A DNA stretch of 64,000 bases from Pigmentiphaga sp. H8 (GCF_003854895.1 NZ_CP033966.1:4898001-4962000); one strand, 5' to 3'. Shown: positions 9,015 to 17,640, numbered from the stretch's first letter. Translations and numbers: made by a program. Notes: generated from the letters alone by a model not told the origin.

Positions 9015-9853
9015 TGTCCTCCGCTCCCGCCCGCTACGCCGTCATCGGCAACCCCGTCGCCCACAGCAAATCGCCCTGGATACACGCGCGGTTCGCCGAG
9101 CAGACCGGCCAGGCCCTCACCTACGAGGCCATCTGCGCGCCCGTCGACGGTTTCGCCGCCCAGGTGGCCGGATTTTTCGCGGCGGGCGGCGGCGGACTGA
9201 ACGTGACCGTTCCCTTCAAGCTGCAGGCCTTCGAACTGGCCCGCGCCCACCTGAGCCCCCGCGCCATGGCGGCCGGGGCGGTCAACACCCTGTGGATGGC
9301 GGACGGACGGCTGCACGGCTGCAATACCGACGGCGTCGGCCTGATCGCCGACCTGCGGCGGCTGGGCGCGCGCCTGGCCGGCGCGCGCGTGCTGCTGGCC
9401 GGGGCCGGCGGCGCCGCGCGCGGCATCCTGCTGCCGTTGATCGAGGCCGGCTGCGCCCGCATCGACATCGCCAACCGCACGGCGGCCCGCGCCGAGGAAC
9501 TGGCGGCTGCGTTCCCGGCCGGGCAGGCCGCGCTGCGGGGCAGCGGCTATGCCGACCTGCAGGCCGGCGGCGGCTGGGACCTCGTAATCAATGCCACCGC
9601 CAGCAGCCTGGACGACCAGGCCCCGCCCCTGCCCGCCGGCGCCTACGCCCCCGGCGCGATGGCCTACGACCTGATGTACGCCACCCGGCCCACCGCCTTC
9701 CTGCGCCAGGCGGTGGCCGACGGCGCCTCGGCCACCGCCGACGGCCTGGGCATGCTGGTCGGCCAGGCGGCCGAGAGCTTCCACATCTGGCGCGGCGTGC
9801 GGCCCGATCCGGCACCGGTGCTGGCCGCGCTGCGCAAGCTGCTCTCCGCCTGA
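9014..9853 (+). CDS. aroE: shikimate dehydrogenase
   Basis: A 279-residue NADPH-dependent enzyme that reduces 3-dehydroshikimate to shikimate in the chorismate pathway. Visible features are the N-terminal VIGNPVAHSKSPWIH (about 10-24), Lys69 in NVTVPFK, Asn91, Asp106 in NTDGVG and the nucleotide-binding GAGGAARG at 130-137. The length is normal for the family. The start overlaps the stop of the tonB-like gene by one base, and mtgA begins one base after its stop, which indicates one operon. Confidence 0.97.
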   Translation: MSSAPARYAVIGNPVAHSKSPWIHARFAEQTGQALTYEAICAPVDGFAAQVAGFFAAGGGGLNVTVPFKLQAFELARAHLSPRAMAAGAVNTLWMADGRLHGCNTDGVGLIADLRRLGARLAGARVLLAGAGGAARGILLPLIEAGCARIDIANRTAARAEELAAAFPAGQAALRGSGYADLQAGGGWDLVINATASSLDDQAPPLPAGAYAPGAMAYDLMYATRPTAFLRQAVADGASATADGLGMLVGQAAESFHIWRGVRPDPAPVLAALRKLLSA

Positions 9854-9854
9854 C

Positions 9855-10640
9855 ATGCCTCCCCGCCGCCCCCCACGCGCCACCCGCCGCCGTCCGCTGG
9901 CCGGCCGCGTCGCGGGCATGGCCATGCGCCTGGTGCTGGCCGCGGTGGCGCTGTTGCTGCTGTACCAGGTCTGGCTGTTCGGCTGGGTGCTCTGGTATGC
10001 CTACATGCCGCCGGGCTCGACCTCGGTCATGCGCAGCGAGCTTGCGCGCCTGCAGGAGCGCGATCCCCACCGGCGCCTGAACTACCAGTGGGTGGACTAC
10101 GGCCGCATCAGCAACAACCTCAAGCGCGCCGCCGTCGCCGCCGAGGACGCCAATTTCCTGGAACATGGCGGCATAGACTGGAACGCGGTCGAAAAGGCCT
10201 ACGACCACAACCGCCAGTTGGCCGAAGCGACCGAACGCGCGATGGCCCGCGGCCGCAAGCCGCCCTCGCGGCCCATGCGCGGCGGCTCCACCATCACCCA
10301 GCAGGTCGCCAAGAACCTGTTCCTGTCCAACTCCCGCAACTACCTGCGCAAGGGCCAGGAAGTGGTCATCACCTACATGATCGAACTGGTCATGACCAAG
10401 CAGCGCATCCTGGAGCTGTACCTGAACATCGCCGAATGGGGCGAGGGCGTCTTCGGCGCCGAGGCGGCGGCCCGCCACTATTTCAAGACCTCGGCCGCCA
10501 ACCTGTCGTCCTACCAGGCCGCGCGGCTGGCTTCCATGCTGCCCCGGCCCCGCTTCTACGACAAGAACCGGGGCTCGGCCTACCTTGCCTCGCGCACCGA
10601 CCGCCTGCTGCGCTGGATGCCGGGCGCGGCCATTCCGTGA
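9855..10640 (+). CDS. mtgA: monofunctional biosynthetic peptidoglycan transglycosylase
   Basis: A 261-residue GT51 glycosyltransferase that polymerises lipid II into glycan strands at the inner membrane. A basic N-terminus is followed by one membrane segment (about 22-48). The catalytic Glu97 lies in AAEDANFLEHGG and the second motif GGSTITQQVAKNLFLS starts at 143. There is no transpeptidase domain, as expected for MtgA. The gene starts directly after the aroE stop, as in other Burkholderiales. Confidence 0.97.
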   Translation: MPPRRPPRATRRRPLAGRVAGMAMRLVLAAVALLLLYQVWLFGWVLWYAYMPPGSTSVMRSELARLQERDPHRRLNYQWVDYGRISNNLKRAAVAAEDANFLEHGGIDWNAVEKAYDHNRQLAEATERAMARGRKPPSRPMRGGSTITQQVAKNLFLSNSRNYLRKGQEVVITYMIELVMTKQRILELYLNIAEWGEGVFGAEAAARHYFKTSAANLSSYQAARLASMLPRPRFYDKNRGSAYLASRTDRLLRWMPGAAIP

Positions 10641-10894
10641 CGCAATTGCAACCAAGCGCGCCAACTGGCGGAGCCACGCAGACGAATGTCATGTGGCGCG
10701 CGTACAATTGCCGCGTCGTCAACTTCGCAGTGCGTGCGTGCTGCTTTCCCGGTATGGCCTCACAGCCACGACCTAGACCCTTACTACCAGCCGGCCTTTT
10801 GTTCCCCGGCCCGCGTTCGAGCCCCATCTGAGTCCGCCCGCGTCAGGCGCCAGACCCAAGGCCCGTGCGGGGCCGTCTTGTGTTTTCCCGCGCG
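10641..10894 (+). promoter_or_regulatory. 254-base leader region of mgtE
   Basis: This is a non-coding stretch between mtgA and mgtE. A weak -10-like TACAAT sits at 10703-10708. If that is the promoter, mgtE would have an untranslated leader of about 180 bases, long enough for magnesium-responsive control. I see no recognisable M-box or mgtA-type leader consensus. No other gene or repeat is visible in it. Confidence 0.3.
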
Positions 10895-12364
10895 ATGGTC
10901 GAACAAGCAACCCAACTCAAATCGCTCGAGCGCAACCGGCTCGAGCCCGAAGATGCCCAGGAAGCCCTGGAGCATGTCCAGGAACTGCTGCGACGCCAGC
11001 ACCTGGTCGAAGAACTGGTGCACCGGCAGGAAGCCGGCGATACCCGCGCCCCGCTGGTCGAGGCCCTGGTCCATCGCCAGCATGACGCCGAACTCGGCGC
11101 GCTGCTCGAGGACCTGCATCCGGCCGACATCGCCTTCATCCTCGAATCGCTGCCCAAGGAAGACCGGCAGGCGGTCTGGCAACTGGTCCGCCCCGAACGG
11201 GCCGGCGAGATCCTGCTCGAAGTGGCCGACTGGGTCCGCGAGTCGCTCATCTCGACCATGGACCAGGAGGAACTGGTCGCCGCGACCGAGAACCTCGAAG
11301 CCGACGAGCTGGCCGACCTGGCACCCGACCTGCCGCCCGAGGTGGTGGCCGAGGTCCAGAAGGGCCTGACCGACGAGGAACGCGCCCGCCTGACCGAAGT
11401 CATGAGCTACCCCGAGGATTCGGTCGGGGCCATCATGGACTTCGAGATGGTCCGCGTGCGCAACGACGTCACGCTGGAAGTGGTGCTGCGCTACCTGCGG
11501 CGCCTGCAGGAACTGCCCGACCACACCGACCAGATCTTCGTGGTCGACCGGCACGACAAGCTGATGGGCAGCCTGGCCATCAACCGCCTCATCGTCAGCG
11601 ACCCCGAGACGCAGGTGGCCGACGTGATGGAAACCGAGATCCTGACCCTGGCGCCGCTGGACGAAGCCGACGAGGCCGCCGCCGCGTTCGAGCGCTACGA
11701 CCTGGTGTCGGCGCCGGTGGTGGACGCCGTGGGCCGCCTGATCGGGCGCGTGACCGTGAACGAGGTGGTGGACGTGATCCGCGAGGCCTCGGACGAGCAG
11801 GCGCTGTCCAAGGCCGGTCTGCAGGAGGAAGACATCTTCGCGCCCATTCCGCAGGCCATCCGCAACCGCGCGCCCTGGCTGCTGGTCAACCTGTGCACCG
11901 CCTCGACCGCCGCCTTCGTCGCCTCGCGCTTCGAGGACACCGTGGGCCACATCGTCATCCTGGCCTTCCTGATGTCCATCGTCGCGGGCATAGGCGGCAA
12001 CTCCGGCAACCAGACCATGACCCTGATCATCCGGGCGCTGGCGGTGGGCCGCATCAACTCGGCCAACGTCGGCAAGCTGGTGCGGCGCGAGCTGGAGATC
12101 GCATTGGTGGTGGGACTGGGCGGCGGCGCGGTGGCCGCCTTGTTCGCCTGGGCGATCTCGGGCCGCTACTCGCTCGGCCTCGTCATGATGGCCGCCATGG
12201 CCCTGAACCTGCTGGTCGGCGCCTGCATAGGCATGCTGGTCCCCCTGACCCGCAGCCGCTTCGGCAAGGACCCGGCCATCGGCTCCTCGGTGCTGCTGAC
12301 CTTCGCGACCGACACCATGGGGTTCTTCATCTTCCTGGGCCTGGCGACGCTGTTCCTCCTATAG
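10895..12364 (+). CDS. mgtE: magnesium transporter MgtE
   Basis: A 489-residue Mg2+ channel/transporter. The cytoplasmic MgtE N domain (about 40-135) contains ADIAFILESLPKEDR. Two CBS modules follow (about 140-265; VGAIMDFEMVRVRNDVTLEVVL and VADVMETEILTLAPLDEADEA). Five membrane segments make up the C-terminal part from about 315, including GGNSGNQTMTLIIRALAVG. The ATG at 10895 gives the usual family length; an in-frame GTG at 10865 would add ten residues. Its stop lies four bases from the end of the convergent rraA-like gene, so the accessory region directly abuts this core gene. Confidence 0.95.
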   Translation: MVEQATQLKSLERNRLEPEDAQEALEHVQELLRRQHLVEELVHRQEAGDTRAPLVEALVHRQHDAELGALLEDLHPADIAFILESLPKEDRQAVWQLVRPERAGEILLEVADWVRESLISTMDQEELVAATENLEADELADLAPDLPPEVVAEVQKGLTDEERARLTEVMSYPEDSVGAIMDFEMVRVRNDVTLEVVLRYLRRLQELPDHTDQIFVVDRHDKLMGSLAINRLIVSDPETQVADVMETEILTLAPLDEADEAAAAFERYDLVSAPVVDAVGRLIGRVTVNEVVDVIREASDEQALSKAGLQEEDIFAPIPQAIRNRAPWLLVNLCTASTAAFVASRFEDTVGHIVILAFLMSIVAGIGGNSGNQTMTLIIRALAVGRINSANVGKLVRRELEIALVVGLGGGAVAALFAWAISGRYSLGLVMMAAMALNLLVGACIGMLVPLTRSRFGKDPAIGSSVLLTFATDTMGFFIFLGLATLFLL

Positions 12365-12368
12365 CCGG

Positions 12369-13046
12369 TCACCGGTTCCAGTTATAGATGTCCAGGGAGT
12401 TTTCGCCGGCCGCCAGGCGTTCGATGATCCTGGCTTCATCCTCCTCGCGCTGGCGGGCCTTGGCCAGGACCTCGTCGACGCGGGCCCGGGGGATGGCGAC
12501 GACGCCGTCGGTGTCGCCGACGATCAGGTCGCCCGGCTGCACGGTGACGTCGCCGAACAGCGTCGGCGCGTTGATCCAGCCGCGCGCATCGAAGTCCTTG
12601 CCCGTGCCCCGTATGCACAGGCCGCGCGCGAAGACGGGAAAGCCGAAGCGCTCCAGGATGGCGCCGTCGCGCACGCAGCCGTCGATGACCAGCCCCGCCA
12701 GCCCCCGGGCGCGGGCCGCCTGCGACATGACCTCACCCCAATAGCCCGCCTCGTAGTGGCCGCCGACATGCACCACCAGCACGTCGCCCGGCCGGGCGGC
12801 GACGATGGCGCGATGCAGCCACAGGTTGTCGGCCGGCGGCGACTGCACCGTGACGGCGGCGCCGCAGATGCGGAACGAGGGATGCACCGGCTTGATCGCC
12901 GACGGCAGCGCGCCGATCTTGCCGGCCGCTTCGTGCAGGGTCGAACTGGGCAGCGCCGAAGCCTGCTCCAGCTGGGCCGGACTGGGCCGCTCGATGTCCA
13001 CCGTGACGGTGGGCAGCGACATGAACGGGAAGCGGCTCTGGCTCAT
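12369..13046 (-). CDS. RraA-family aldolase, copy 1 of three (HMG/CHA aldolase-like)
   Basis: A 225-residue member of the RraA / 4-hydroxy-4-methyl-2-oxoglutarate aldolase fold. Such enzymes split 4-carboxy-4-hydroxy-2-oxoadipate (CHA) or HMG into pyruvate and oxaloacetate or pyruvate with a divalent metal. It has a GDVLVVHVGGHYEAGYWGEV segment from 87 and the metal and pyruvate site VIDGCVRD at 120-127 (Arg126, Asp127). The ATG at 13046 overlaps the stop of copy 2 (ATGA), so the two are translationally coupled. An internal Met at residue 9 is also possible. It is the last gene of the minus-strand operon, ending next to mgtE. Confidence 0.85.
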   Translation of the reverse strand: MSQSRFPFMSLPTVTVDIERPSPAQLEQASALPSSTLHEAAGKIGALPSAIKPVHPSFRICGAAVTVQSPPADNLWLHRAIVAARPGDVLVVHVGGHYEAGYWGEVMSQAARARGLAGLVIDGCVRDGAILERFGFPVFARGLCIRGTGKDFDARGWINAPTLFGDVTVQPGDLIVGDTDGVVAIPRARVDEVLAKARQREEDEARIIERLAAGENSLDIYNWNR

Positions 13047-13693
13047 TTCTTCCTCGTCTGCAGGGTGTGGTAGCCGAATTCGCGCCGCGCCTCGTCCAGG
13101 CGCATGCCGCCTCGCACCGCCTCGCGGATGCGGTCCTCCACCATCGCGATTTCCTCGGCCGCCGCCAGCACGGTTTCCTCGTGCACCTGCGGCACCACGA
13201 TCAGCCCGTCGGCGTCGCCGCGCAACAGGTCGCCCGGCGCGACGCGGGCATTGCCGATGTTGACCGGCACGTTGGTGGCCTCGACCTGCACGCGGTCCTT
13301 GCCGGTGCGCATCCAGTGGTCGCGACTGAACACCGGGTAGCCCAGGTCCATGCACAGCGACACGTCACGGCAGATGCCGTCGATCACGGTACCGCCCAGC
13401 TTCCGGCGATGGGCGATCTCGGTCATGATGTCGCCCCACACCGTGCAGTCCACCCGTCCGCCGTTGTCCAGCACGACCACGTGGCCGTCGGGCACGTCGT
13501 CGATGAAATCGCCCACCGTGCCCGGCGGCGTGGAAGCGGGGCCGTACAGGATGGTGAAGGCGCGCCCCGCCAGGCGGAAGCCGGCGGTGCGCGGCTTGAT
13601 GCCGTGGCACTGGCCCTGGATGCCCAGCCTGTCCAGCGCGTCGCTCAGCGTGGCGGTATCCAGCCTGGCGATGCGTTCTACGTTCTTGTCCAT
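13043..13693 (-). CDS. RraA-family aldolase, copy 2 of three
   Basis: A 216-residue RraA/HMG-aldolase-fold protein. The active-site segment GTVIDGICRD is at 101-110 (Arg109, Asp110), and NVPVNIGNARVAPGDLLRGDADGLIVVP (about 140-168) is the usual second half of the fold. It is clearly related to, but quite diverged from, copies 1 and 3, so the three are not recent duplicates. It overlaps copy 1 by four bases and starts 35 bases after copy 3. The family can act as CHA/HMG aldolase or oxaloacetate decarboxylase; non-enzymatic RraA proteins exist too, but the kept Arg-Asp pair favours an enzyme. Confidence 0.87.
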   Translation of the reverse strand: MDKNVERIARLDTATLSDALDRLGIQGQCHGIKPRTAGFRLAGRAFTILYGPASTPPGTVGDFIDDVPDGHVVVLDNGGRVDCTVWGDIMTEIAHRRKLGGTVIDGICRDVSLCMDLGYPVFSRDHWMRTGKDRVQVEATNVPVNIGNARVAPGDLLRGDADGLIVVPQVHEETVLAAAEEIAMVEDRIREAVRGGMRLDEARREFGYHTLQTRKK

Positions 13694-13728
13694 GTCGTCT
13701 CCGGTTGTTCCTGGTTGCCGGTCCGCGC

Positions 13729-14397
13729 TCAGCGGGCCAGCATGTTCTCGTAGTTGGCGCCCATCACGTCGGTGATGCGGCGGCCGGCCATCAGCGCCCG
13801 GGCCATGGCGGCCTCGCGCGCGGCGATCTCCTCGGCCACGCGCAGCACGGCCTCGGCCTGGGCGGCGGGAATGAACACCGCGCCGCTGCTGTCGGCGACC
13901 GCGTAGTCGCCGGCCTCGACGGTCACGTCGCCGATCCGCACCGGCACGTTGGTGCCCGCCTCGGCCACGCGGCCGCGCGCGGTGAACGCGGTGGTGGCGC
14001 GCGCATAGATGGGAAAGTCGTACTCGTGCGCCTCATCGGCGTCGCGCACCGGGCCGTCGGCGATCACGCCCGCCAGGCCTCGCAGCTTCGCGCCCAGCGA
14101 CAGGATGCCGCCCCACGATCCCGCGTCCACGCCCGTGCGCTGCTCGACGACGACGATGTCGCCCGGCTCGGCCGACTCGATCGCGGTCGTGCCCAGGTGC
14201 CGGGGCGGTCCGTCGTGCCGGGGCGCCTGCGAGGCCTCGACCAGCTTGAGCGTCACCACCCGCCCGGCGATGCGGCGGCTGGCGGCGCGCCTGGGCAGGC
14301 CCGTCACCGTCCCTTTCAATCCCAGCTTGTCCAGCGCATCCGAAAAGGCGCAGCTGTCGATGCGCTGCATGCGCCGCACGATGTCCTTGCTATCCAT
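13729..14397 (-). CDS. RraA-family aldolase, copy 3 of three
   Basis: A 222-residue RraA-fold protein, first of the tandem trio in transcription order. It has GDIVVVEQRTGVDAGSWGGI at about 79-98 and the active-site segment VIADGPVRDA at 111-120 (Arg118, Asp119). NVPVRIGDVTVEAGDYAVADSSGAV follows. It comes 30 bases after the LigB-type dioxygenase gene. In the protocatechuate 4,5-cleavage and gallate routes the last step is done by exactly this fold, so at least one of the three copies probably splits CHA to pyruvate and oxaloacetate. Confidence 0.87.
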   Translation of the reverse strand: MDSKDIVRRMQRIDSCAFSDALDKLGLKGTVTGLPRRAASRRIAGRVVTLKLVEASQAPRHDGPPRHLGTTAIESAEPGDIVVVEQRTGVDAGSWGGILSLGAKLRGLAGVIADGPVRDADEAHEYDFPIYARATTAFTARGRVAEAGTNVPVRIGDVTVEAGDYAVADSSGAVFIPAAQAEAVLRVAEEIAAREAAMARALMAGRRITDVMGANYENMLAR

Positions 14398-14427
14398 GTC
14401 TTGCGTTCCCTTGGTTCTTGCGCCGCG

Positions 14428-15435
14428 TCACTGCCACGACGCGAAGGCCATGCCGCTGCCCGTCCCGGCCTCGGTCCGGTAGCACGGCACGTAGTCGATC
14501 ACTTCCATCTTGCGGCCCAGGTCGTTCATGGCCGCCACCAGCGGATACCAGCTCTTGATCTCGCAGGTATTGCCCTCGAAATGCGACTCGGGCACCGCGG
14601 CCAGCGCCGCCTCGTCGCCCCGGCGCATGGCGTCCAGGATCCGGCGGTCCAGTTCCTCGTCCACGACGAAATGGGTGAACCCGCCCGAGGCCACGATCGC
14701 CACCCGCAGGTCGGACGGCAACGCCGCGATGCCCTTGGCCAGCGCGTGCCCCATCTGCAGGCAGCGTTGCGTGAGCGGCCGGTTAGGCGGCACGCCCACA
14801 TTGGTGAAGACCGGCACCGACGGCGGCGGCGCATCCTCCATGATGCGGCGATAGATGAAGCCAAAGGCATGGGGGATGCCGTGCTGGCGGTCCATGCCGC
14901 CGGGCAGCCGGTACGACACCGCCACGTCGAAGGACTCGGCCACCAGCGTCTGCACCAGGCTCTCGGCGATCCGCTTGTCGCCCGGGTAGACCGCGCCCCC
15001 CTGCGGGCAGTGGCCTTCCTCGGCCACCGCGACGCCAGGCGGCAGGCGCCGGACCTGCTCTTCGGACAAGGGGGTGTTGGGAATCTCGTCGCCGGCGTAA
15101 ATGGTAAAACCGGCGGTCAGGTCCTCGCGAAAGACCTCGCGCTGGTCGTTGCCCAGGATGATGGCCACGTCCGCCCGCGCCGCGCGGAAGCGCCGCGCCA
15201 TCTCGTCCAGCGCTCGCTGGCAGGCGTCGTAGCGCACCTGCCGCTGCGGCAGGCCGGCCTCGTCGTGAAAGCCCGGCTGCCGTTCGGCCAGCAGCGCGGC
15301 GTAGTCCATTTGCCGGCCCCGGAACCAGTGCCGCTTGTTCTCGCGGTCGGCGCCCGCGCGCAGGTCCCACATATCCGGCGGCGTCGCCAGCAGGGGGCCG
15401 TGCGAGCACGCCAGCGCGCACACTACCTCAGCCAT
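14428..15435 (-). CDS. LigB-family (class III) extradiol ring-cleavage dioxygenase
   Basis: A 335-residue non-heme Fe(II) dioxygenase of the LigB superfamily, which opens catecholic rings between or beside two hydroxyls with O2. His12 in ACSHGP is the expected iron ligand. GIPHAFGF (near 198) and GGFTHFVVDEE (near 253) hold further conserved His residues. No LigA-type small subunit gene is present, so it may act alone, like LigZ- or DesZ-type enzymes. It lies in an operon with a Rieske oxygenase, LigJ-type hydratase and RraA aldolases, so gallate, a methylgallate or a protocatechuate-like acid is a reasonable substrate. A paralogue lies at 42881-43894. Confidence 0.88.
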   Translation of the reverse strand: MAEVVCALACSHGPLLATPPDMWDLRAGADRENKRHWFRGRQMDYAALLAERQPGFHDEAGLPQRQVRYDACQRALDEMARRFRAARADVAIILGNDQREVFREDLTAGFTIYAGDEIPNTPLSEEQVRRLPPGVAVAEEGHCPQGGAVYPGDKRIAESLVQTLVAESFDVAVSYRLPGGMDRQHGIPHAFGFIYRRIMEDAPPPSVPVFTNVGVPPNRPLTQRCLQMGHALAKGIAALPSDLRVAIVASGGFTHFVVDEELDRRILDAMRRGDEAALAAVPESHFEGNTCEIKSWYPLVAAMNDLGRKMEVIDYVPCYRTEAGTGSGMAFASWQ

Positions 15436-15480
15436 TTCCTTCTCCTTGGATCACGGCGTGCGTTCGATACATTGTCATGG

Positions 15481-16539
15481 TCAGTCCTCGGCCATGGCCA
15501 GGGCGAGCGCATCGGCGATCACCTCCCGGTCCAGGCCCTGCGTGATGAACACCAGGCGGGAATCGCGGTCCTGGTCGGGCCAGCGCGCCAGCGTGACGGG
15601 ATCGTGGAACAGATGCTGCACCGCGTGCACCGCGACCGGCGCGCTTTCGTTGCGCAGATTCAGCAGGCCCTTCATCCGCAGCAGCGCATCGCCATGGAAA
15701 TAGGCCAGCCCGCCCAGCCAGGCGCTGACGCGCTCCCAGTCCAGGGGCTGCGCGAAGCGGAAGGCATGCGTGCGTATGCCGGCGTCGTGCCGGCCCGGCC
15801 TGCCCGCATGGTCGCAGTCCGGGCTGCAGACGTGGCGCATGACGTCGGCCAGGTAGCCGTCCGATTCCGGTTCATCGCCGGATTCGGAGGCGCGATGCCG
15901 CGGCAGCGCGTCCACCTCGAACAGGCGCGCCGGATCCACCTCGCCCCGGTCGGCGCGTACCACGTCGGCCTCGGGGTTCAGCCGCGCCAGCCGCCGCAGC
16001 AGCGCCTCGGTCCGGGCCTCGTCCGCCAGATCGGTCTTGGTCAGCACCAGCCGGTCGGCCACCGCCGCCTGCTTCACGGATTCGGGCTGGCGATCGAGCT
16101 GGGCTTCCCCGTTGACGGCGTCGACGGTCGAGATCACGCTGTCCAGCGCGTACAGCTGGCGGACGTCGGCATGCTTGAGCAGCGAATGGATGATGGGCGC
16201 GGGATCGGCCAGCCCCGTGGTTTCGATCACGACCCGGCGAAAGGCCGGAATCTCGCCCCGTTCGCGCTTGTCGTGCAGCTCGCGCAGCGTGGCGGCCAGG
16301 TCGTCGCGTATCGTGCAGCAGACGCAGCCGCTGGCCAGCAGCACGGCCTCGCCGCTGACGGCCTCGACCAGGTGATGGTCCAGGCCTATTTCGCCGAACT
16401 CGTTGATGATGACCGCGGTGTCGGCCATGCCCGGATGGCGGATCAGGCGGCCCAGCAGCGTGGTCTTGCCGCTGCCCAGGAAACCCGTCAGCAGCGATAC
16501 GGGGGTGCGCAGCGCGGGCGCGATGGCGGTCGTGCTCAT
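15481..16539 (-). CDS. COG0523 (CobW/ZNG1-type) metallochaperone GTPase
   Basis: A 352-residue G3E GTPase. Walker A GFLGSGKTT is at 19-27 and the metal-binding GCVCC at 71-75. ETTGLADPAP and LTKTDL follow, and a CobW C-terminal domain extends from about 240. A Cys/His cluster (CSPDCDHAGRPGRHDAG, about 240) could hold metal. Members load Zn, Co, Fe or other metals into client enzymes. Its place between the hydratase and dioxygenase genes suggests that a metalloenzyme of this operon is the client. That is unusual for an aromatic operon and is inference only. The ATG at 16539 was chosen because it lies just before the conserved N-terminus. Confidence 0.88.
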   Translation of the reverse strand: MSTTAIAPALRTPVSLLTGFLGSGKTTLLGRLIRHPGMADTAVIINEFGEIGLDHHLVEAVSGEAVLLASGCVCCTIRDDLAATLRELHDKRERGEIPAFRRVVIETTGLADPAPIIHSLLKHADVRQLYALDSVISTVDAVNGEAQLDRQPESVKQAAVADRLVLTKTDLADEARTEALLRRLARLNPEADVVRADRGEVDPARLFEVDALPRHRASESGDEPESDGYLADVMRHVCSPDCDHAGRPGRHDAGIRTHAFRFAQPLDWERVSAWLGGLAYFHGDALLRMKGLLNLRNESAPVAVHAVQHLFHDPVTLARWPDQDRDSRLVFITQGLDREVIADALALAMAED

Positions 16540-16589
16540 GTCCGTCCCTTCGGGCGCGGGGCGCGCCGGCAGCGGCCCCGTCCTGGTTC

Positions 16590-17597
16590 CTACTGCCGCA
16601 GCTTGAAGACCTTGCGGGCGTTGTCCTCGAAGATCTTCTTCTTGTCGGACGCGCTCAGCCAGTCGAAGCCCTCGATCATGGGCTTGACGTCGTCCATCGA
16701 CCGGCCGGTGGCCGGATTCACCGACGACCCCACCCCCGGGCACTCCGTGCCGAACAGGCAGCGGTCCACGCCCACCGTCTTGATCAGCAGGCGCAGCGCC
16801 TCTTCGGTATACAGCACCGTGTCGAAGTAGAGCTTTTCCATGCGATCCGTGAAGCGGTCACCTTCCGGCCGCCGCAGCGAGGGCGCCTGGAAGCGGCCCA
16901 GCTGATAGGGGATGGCGCCGCCGCCGTGGCTCACCACCACCTTCAGGTCGGGGAAGTCCTTGTAGACGTTGGAGTTCAGCAGGCCGAACACCGCCACCGT
17001 CTCTTCATTGATGAAGTGCAGCGAGTACGGCACCCGCTCGGAGCGCGAGCCCGTGCCGTGGATGTGCGCCGGCACGTCCAGCTCGCACAGCTTCTCGTAC
17101 AGCGGATACCAGTAGCGGTCGCCCAGCGGCGGCGCTTCTTCCGAACCGTTCTCGAACGGATCGGGGTTCAGCAGGCAGCCGCCGAAGCCCAGTTCGCGGA
17201 TGCAGCGCTCTAGCTCGGGCAGCACCCGTTCGACCGGTTCGCCCGCCACCTGGGGCAGGCCGGCCACGCCGGCGAAGGTCTCCGGGAAGAGCTGGGTCTG
17301 CCGGTAGATGATGTTGTTGCACTCTTCGGTGAACCAGTCGATGATCCGCGCCGGGCGCTCGGACTGCATCAACTGGAAAGGCCGGGGCGACACCAGTTGC
17401 AGGTCGGTGCCGTGTTTCTTCAGGTAGTCCAGGTGCCCCATCGGCCAGGTCTCGGCCTTGTTGGCGGCGGCCCGGATCTCGTCGTCCGTGACTTTCACCT
17501 TGCCGCGGCCGTGGCTGCCGCGGCTGGCGAGCAGGCTCGCCTTGTAGGCCCACAGTTCCGTGGGCGCGCTTACGTGGGCATGGCAATCGATGATCAT
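16590..17597 (-). CDS. 4-oxalomesaconate hydratase-like amidohydrolase (LigJ type)
   Basis: A 335-residue metal-dependent member of the amidohydrolase superfamily. The N-terminal MIIDCHAHVSAPTELWAYKA has the HxH pair at 6 and 8. AHIHGTGS, VVSHGGGAIPYQLGRF and FGTECPGVGSSVNP follow. These blocks match the LigJ 4-oxalomesaconate hydratases as I remember them, which turn OMA into CHA, the step before the RraA/LigK-type aldolase. The related LigY hydrolase is the main alternative. It follows the Rieske gene and precedes the GTPase, dioxygenase and aldolases. A CATACAGTATT site and a TATAAT-like box lie just upstream, which suggests its own promoter. Confidence 0.87.
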   Translation of the reverse strand: MIIDCHAHVSAPTELWAYKASLLASRGSHGRGKVKVTDDEIRAAANKAETWPMGHLDYLKKHGTDLQLVSPRPFQLMQSERPARIIDWFTEECNNIIYRQTQLFPETFAGVAGLPQVAGEPVERVLPELERCIRELGFGGCLLNPDPFENGSEEAPPLGDRYWYPLYEKLCELDVPAHIHGTGSRSERVPYSLHFINEETVAVFGLLNSNVYKDFPDLKVVVSHGGGAIPYQLGRFQAPSLRRPEGDRFTDRMEKLYFDTVLYTEEALRLLIKTVGVDRCLFGTECPGVGSSVNPATGRSMDDVKPMIEGFDWLSASDKKKIFEDNARKVFKLRQ

Positions 17598-17629
17598 GGG
17601 TGGGTCTCCTCCATCCTCGCTATAACACT

Positions 17630-17640
17630 CATACAGTATT
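17630..17640. promoter_or_regulatory. CATAC-N-GTATG-like operator upstream of ligJ-like gene
   Basis: CATACAGTATT lies 32 bases before the ATG at 17597, in the 72-base space after the Rieske gene. On the minus strand it overlaps a perfect TATAAT (17638-17643 on the plus strand), so a bound repressor would block that promoter. It is one of eight related sites in the supercluster. Confidence 0.5.

Noticed and set aside
10641..10894. M-box (ykoK) magnesium riboswitch
   Set aside because: None of the conserved segments of that class is visible. Only a long leader can be stated.
14428..15435. Fused gallate dioxygenase (LigA plus LigB in one chain)
   Set aside because: The protein has only the LigB part and no LigA-like segment, so the GalA/DesB name is not used even though gallate remains a possible substrate.
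13705..16830. Open frame of 1041 codons on the plus strand
   Set aside because: It is antisense to three well-supported minus-strand genes (RraA, LigB-type, GTPase). Its His/Arg/Gly-rich text has no family motif and is a GC-rich codon-phase shadow.
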